A DNA stretch of 64,000 nucleotides from Hippopus hippopus (lineage: Eukaryota; Mollusca; Bivalvia; Cardiida; Cardiidae), in assembly GCA_946811185.2 (NCBI GenBank), contig OX328106.1, forward strand, positions 43,784,311 through 43,848,310. Reading direction: 5' to 3'. Each line of letters starts with the position of its first letter. Position 1 is the first letter of the stretch. Below, one piece after another: positions 61,770-64,000 of this stretch. The position numbers and the translations under genes were made by a program. Below the pieces are notes generated by a model that was not told the DNA's origin, searched no databases, and was given only the letters and a program-made list of their open reading frames with translations.

Positions 61770-63022
61770 GCTATTTTCGTAACGACATAAAGCTATTTTC
61801 CTAAAGGGGTTGCGTAGTAGAAGTGAGCTCCATGAAATATTGGGTATCTCACCAACAATCAGTTTCATTTTTATTGAGATTCCAATTATACATCGGCGGT
61901 AAGATATTAAGAAAAAAAATTAAAAAATGAAAAACCATCAACAAACATGAAACAGAGGCCTTAAAAAGCTATTTTCTTTGGGACGGGGTACAATCAATGT
62001 CATCAAAAACTGAATATATAAGGTTCACACTCTGTCGAGTCAGTTTCCATTTGAATTGGACTGAATATAATTATACACAAAGAAATTATAGTTGAAAAAA
62101 TCTGTGGAAGCTATTTTCGCCAGAAGAAGCTATTTTTGTCCAGTCGAGGTAGTTTTACCGATAAGTCCTGAAAAAAAATATTCTGTACACTATGGTGGCA
62201 TATTTCTGCCACGGAGATACGAGATCGCTATCATGATAATTTTAGAAAACTATCGCGATAAATCAAAGTTTCCTGGAAATTGTATCGAAATAGTGAAAAG
62301 TTTCCCGAAAAAAAAATTACAATAAACTTTTTTATCAAGAAAATTTTACATTGATCAGTAAATATTTTAACGCAAAATTTCTCAGTCGTGCATGAAGATG
62401 ACATTCGAGATAAAATTATTGTGATAGTTCTATCTGTTGCTCGATACTTATAAATAGAAAATTTACCGTTTGGATGAACTCGGTAGTTTTTGACTTCAAA
62501 AGATTGCAGTAAGTAAAAATCAAATTATCAACAGTTGTACCTATATTGGTAAATTTTGACAAGACTCGAAATGAACAGAAGTCTGTAGAATCACAAAGAC
62601 GACTCGAAATGCCTCCTACTAACAATTTTAAAACCATTCAGGGAAAAGGAGAATTCATAAGGTTGTAGACAAAGAATTATCGCGAAATTTTTTTTGTGAA
62701 AATCTTTATTATCTGGACAATGTTTCCAGGAAATTTTGTCTTATCACGACAGTTCTCTCAAATTATCGTTATAGCTATCTCGGATCTGGCGGCAGAAATA
62801 TGCCACCATAGTACACTGTAGATAAACTAAAAAAAAAAAAACATGTCGAACTTCATGTCTGCTTTCTATCTGTCAGTTGTGGACACAATAACATTTTTTG
62901 ATAAGTTATATCCTAGTCAAATAAATATACCGCATATATATTCAAGAAACAACATAATATGCCATTTGAAAAGCTATTTTCGTAGAAGAAAAGCTATTTT
63001 CGCGAAAATAGGCTATTTTCGG
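61770..63022 (+). repeat. Cluster of direct AGCTATTTTCG motifs
   Basis: GCTATTTTC[G] recurs on the plus strand at 61,770, 61,791, 61,967, 62,109, 62,128, 62,972, 62,992 and 63,011. The pairs at 62,109-62,137 and 62,972-63,001 are alike over a longer stretch (AGCTATTTTCG, then AGAAGAA, then AGCTATTTT). They lie on both sides of the MITE-like element at 62,189-62,812 and could be subterminal repeats of a larger element that it belongs to or landed in. Confidence 0.6.
62189..62812. mobile_element. MITE-like element with long terminal inverted repeats (624 bp)
   Basis: ACTATGGTGGCATATTTCTGCC at 62,189-62,210 is perfectly inverted at 62,791-62,812. Similarity continues inward for about 60 bp more (GAGAT.CGAGAT.GCTAT....GATAATTT, then AACT.TCG.GATAA and TTTCCTGGAAA). 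No transposase is encoded. Terminal ACTATGG and the apparent flanking AC or TA do not settle the superfamily. Confidence 0.8.
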
Positions 63023-63215
63023 TAGCTAGTCATACCGGTATACAAACTATGGGCACACCGGAATACGAATCATTAAAACGTAGAATTAATGGTACATTAG
63101 TGAAAGAGAAGTGAAAAACATTCATACAGATTAAGAGCCTTTCTTATTTGCATTTAAAGTAATGTCCTTTATCACGATTTTTTTTATCAGTAAGACGGAA
63201 AAAACAAAAATCGTG
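63023..63215. other. Unassigned AT-rich sequence
   Basis: Nothing recognised between the AGCTATTTTCG cluster and the promoter-like block. Confidence 0.5.
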
Positions 63216-63262
63216 TACGTCAAAGGGGGCGCTAATGATGCATATTCATCCCTCATGACGTA
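63216..63262. promoter_or_regulatory. Inverted CRE-like sites around an octamer-like motif
   Basis: TACGTCA (63,216-63,222) and TGACGTA (63,256-63,262) are exact reverse complements and resemble CREB/ATF half-to-full sites. Between them lie GGGGGCGC and ATGCATATTCAT (63,238-63,249), a POU/octamer-like sequence. The block is GC-richer than its surroundings and sits about 60-100 bp before the candidate exon at 63,320. Promoter status is inference. Confidence 0.35.
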
Positions 63263-63319
63263 GATTACTTTACCAGATGCTAAACGCTGTTTACTCTGAA
63301 AGCTAAGCTTCTCAACATT

Positions 63320-63328
63320 ATGGCAGCA
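63320..63328 (+). other. Candidate first coding exon end with splice donor
   Basis: ATGGCAGCA is followed by GTAAGTG, an excellent splice-donor match, with a promoter-like block just upstream. If real, a host gene starts here with residues M-A-A and continues beyond the window. Short motifs like this arise by chance, so confidence is low. Confidence 0.2.
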
Positions 63329-63330
63329 GT

Positions 63331-63700
63331 AAGTGAAACACGTGTGGGTTGTTTAGCTCTTTTTGGACAAGATCACCTTTTCATGACAATGTTATACACA
63401 TCCACGAATAATACCTAGCTTAAAAACTATTTTGTTTGTAGCAGGGCTTCGTTCATTTCCTTATCTGTGGGTTCGAGCTTGTTATTTTTTCGCACTCAGT
63501 TTTTTTCGATCCCATGTCTAAGATAACAATGTATGGGTGCCAGTACAGGTGCCTGACATGTCTGGTATCATACGACCCCCAAATCTTTAGTACAGTATAT
63601 GTAATATGAAAATAGGCAAAGCCTAAAAACGGGCGAAAGAGACTTCAGTACAACAACGAATCAGTACAGATATGTTTATTTGACACTGCCCAGCAAATAT
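63331..63700. other. Unassigned sequence
   Basis: No gene or repeat recognised. It would be intron if the candidate exon were real. Confidence 0.4.
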
Positions 63701-63703
63701 TTG

Positions 63704-63727
63704 ATGGCAGTAGATATCTACTGCCAT
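63704..63727. repeat. 24-bp perfect palindrome
   Basis: ATGGCAGTAGAT followed immediately by its exact reverse complement, with no spacer. Isolated; function unknown. Confidence 0.9.
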
Positions 63728-63800
63728 AACTCTACCAAACGACAAATTCTACACTCTTCTAAATTGAAAACGTCTGCAGAGAACATTCGGGTTCCTCCTA

Positions 63801-63884
63801 ACATTACTGGTGTAATTGAAACAATGTTGAAAACAGCGTTAAACACCGTAAAATCATTCATCCACCCCTCAATCCATTAATCCA
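63801..63884 (+). repeat. SINE-like 3' end
   Basis: ATGTTGAAAACAGCGTTAAAC (from 63,824) followed by a tail of ATTCATCC/AATCCATT-like units. From memory this resembles the conserved 3' domain and short-repeat tail of mollusc SINEs. No A- or B-box head was found upstream, so at most a 5'-truncated copy. Confidence 0.4.
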
Positions 63885-64000
63885 ACTAGAGGCCCTTGAG
63901 GGCCTGAAATCACTCTACTGGCAGGAATTTTCCTTTTTTGCTAGCATACATTATGAATTCATGATGCAAAAAGAAAAAAGACAAAAAAATGAGGGGGAGG
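63885..64000. repeat. Palindrome-headed repeat entering the window edge
   Basis: ACTAGAGGCCCTTGAGGGCC starts this stretch; AGGCCCT and AGGGCCT (63,890-63,905) are reverse complements around TG. It resembles, from memory, a common bivalve repeat that begins with the same palindrome and continues CTG.ATC.CTC. Truncated by the window end. Confidence 0.4.

Noticed and set aside
62092..62325. 77-aa ORF across the left end of the MITE-like element
   Set aside because: It spans repeat motifs and a terminal inverted repeat; no domain.

Overview
Eukaryotic, gene-poor, repeat-dominated DNA, most likely from a bivalve mollusc. The phylum call rests on recognition only: an invertebrate CR1/L2-type retrotransposon carrying a SGDVHPNPG motif, hairpin repeats of the GATCAGACTGCA type, a SINE-like tail with the motif GCGTTAAACAC, and an AGGCCCT/AGGGCCT palindromic repeat, all of which I associate with bivalve genomes. 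No bacterial-style gene or operon is present.

Layout. (1) Positions 1-50,967 and 58,020-58,882 are one tandem satellite array, entering from beyond the left edge, with a monomer of about 2.03 kb. There are 25 full copies (2,009-2,039 bp) plus a truncated 26th. The monomers are nearly identical and non-coding. Each contains a triplicated ~144-bp sub-repeat, two TATA-like motifs, a tRNA-like A-box/B-box cassette, a nested hairpin of about 59 bp, and a T-tract of variable length. Diagnostic variants show a dimeric higher-order organisation (about 4,060 bp) between about 12 and 34.5 kb and a different local subfamily at about 34.5-44.6 kb.

(2) Positions 50,968-58,007 are a full-length non-LTR retrotransposon (7,040 bp), inserted into the last, truncated monomer and bounded by a 12-bp target-site duplication. 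It has an intact ORF1 (293 aa, coiled coil plus RNA-binding-like domain) and an intact ORF2 (1,143 aa: 2A-like N-terminus, APE endonuclease, reverse transcriptase, C-terminal Cys/His motif). An unusually long 2.1-kb inter-ORF segment contains other repeats, hairpins and TG/TA microsatellites. ORF1 would bind the element RNA; ORF2 would nick the target and reverse-transcribe it.

(3) Positions 58,883-64,000 are the array edge and right flank: a 32-bp minisatellite exactly at the junction, a 1.4-kb fold-back element with inverted arrays of GGGCCGAATCTTCT, an AC microsatellite, a 0.62-kb MITE-like element within a cluster of AGCTATTTTCG motifs, a possible CRE/octamer promoter with a candidate first exon near 63.32 kb, a 24-bp perfect palindrome, and SINE-like/palindromic repeats at the end. 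I could not support any conventional host gene; the only host-gene hint is the weak exon candidate at 63.32 kb.
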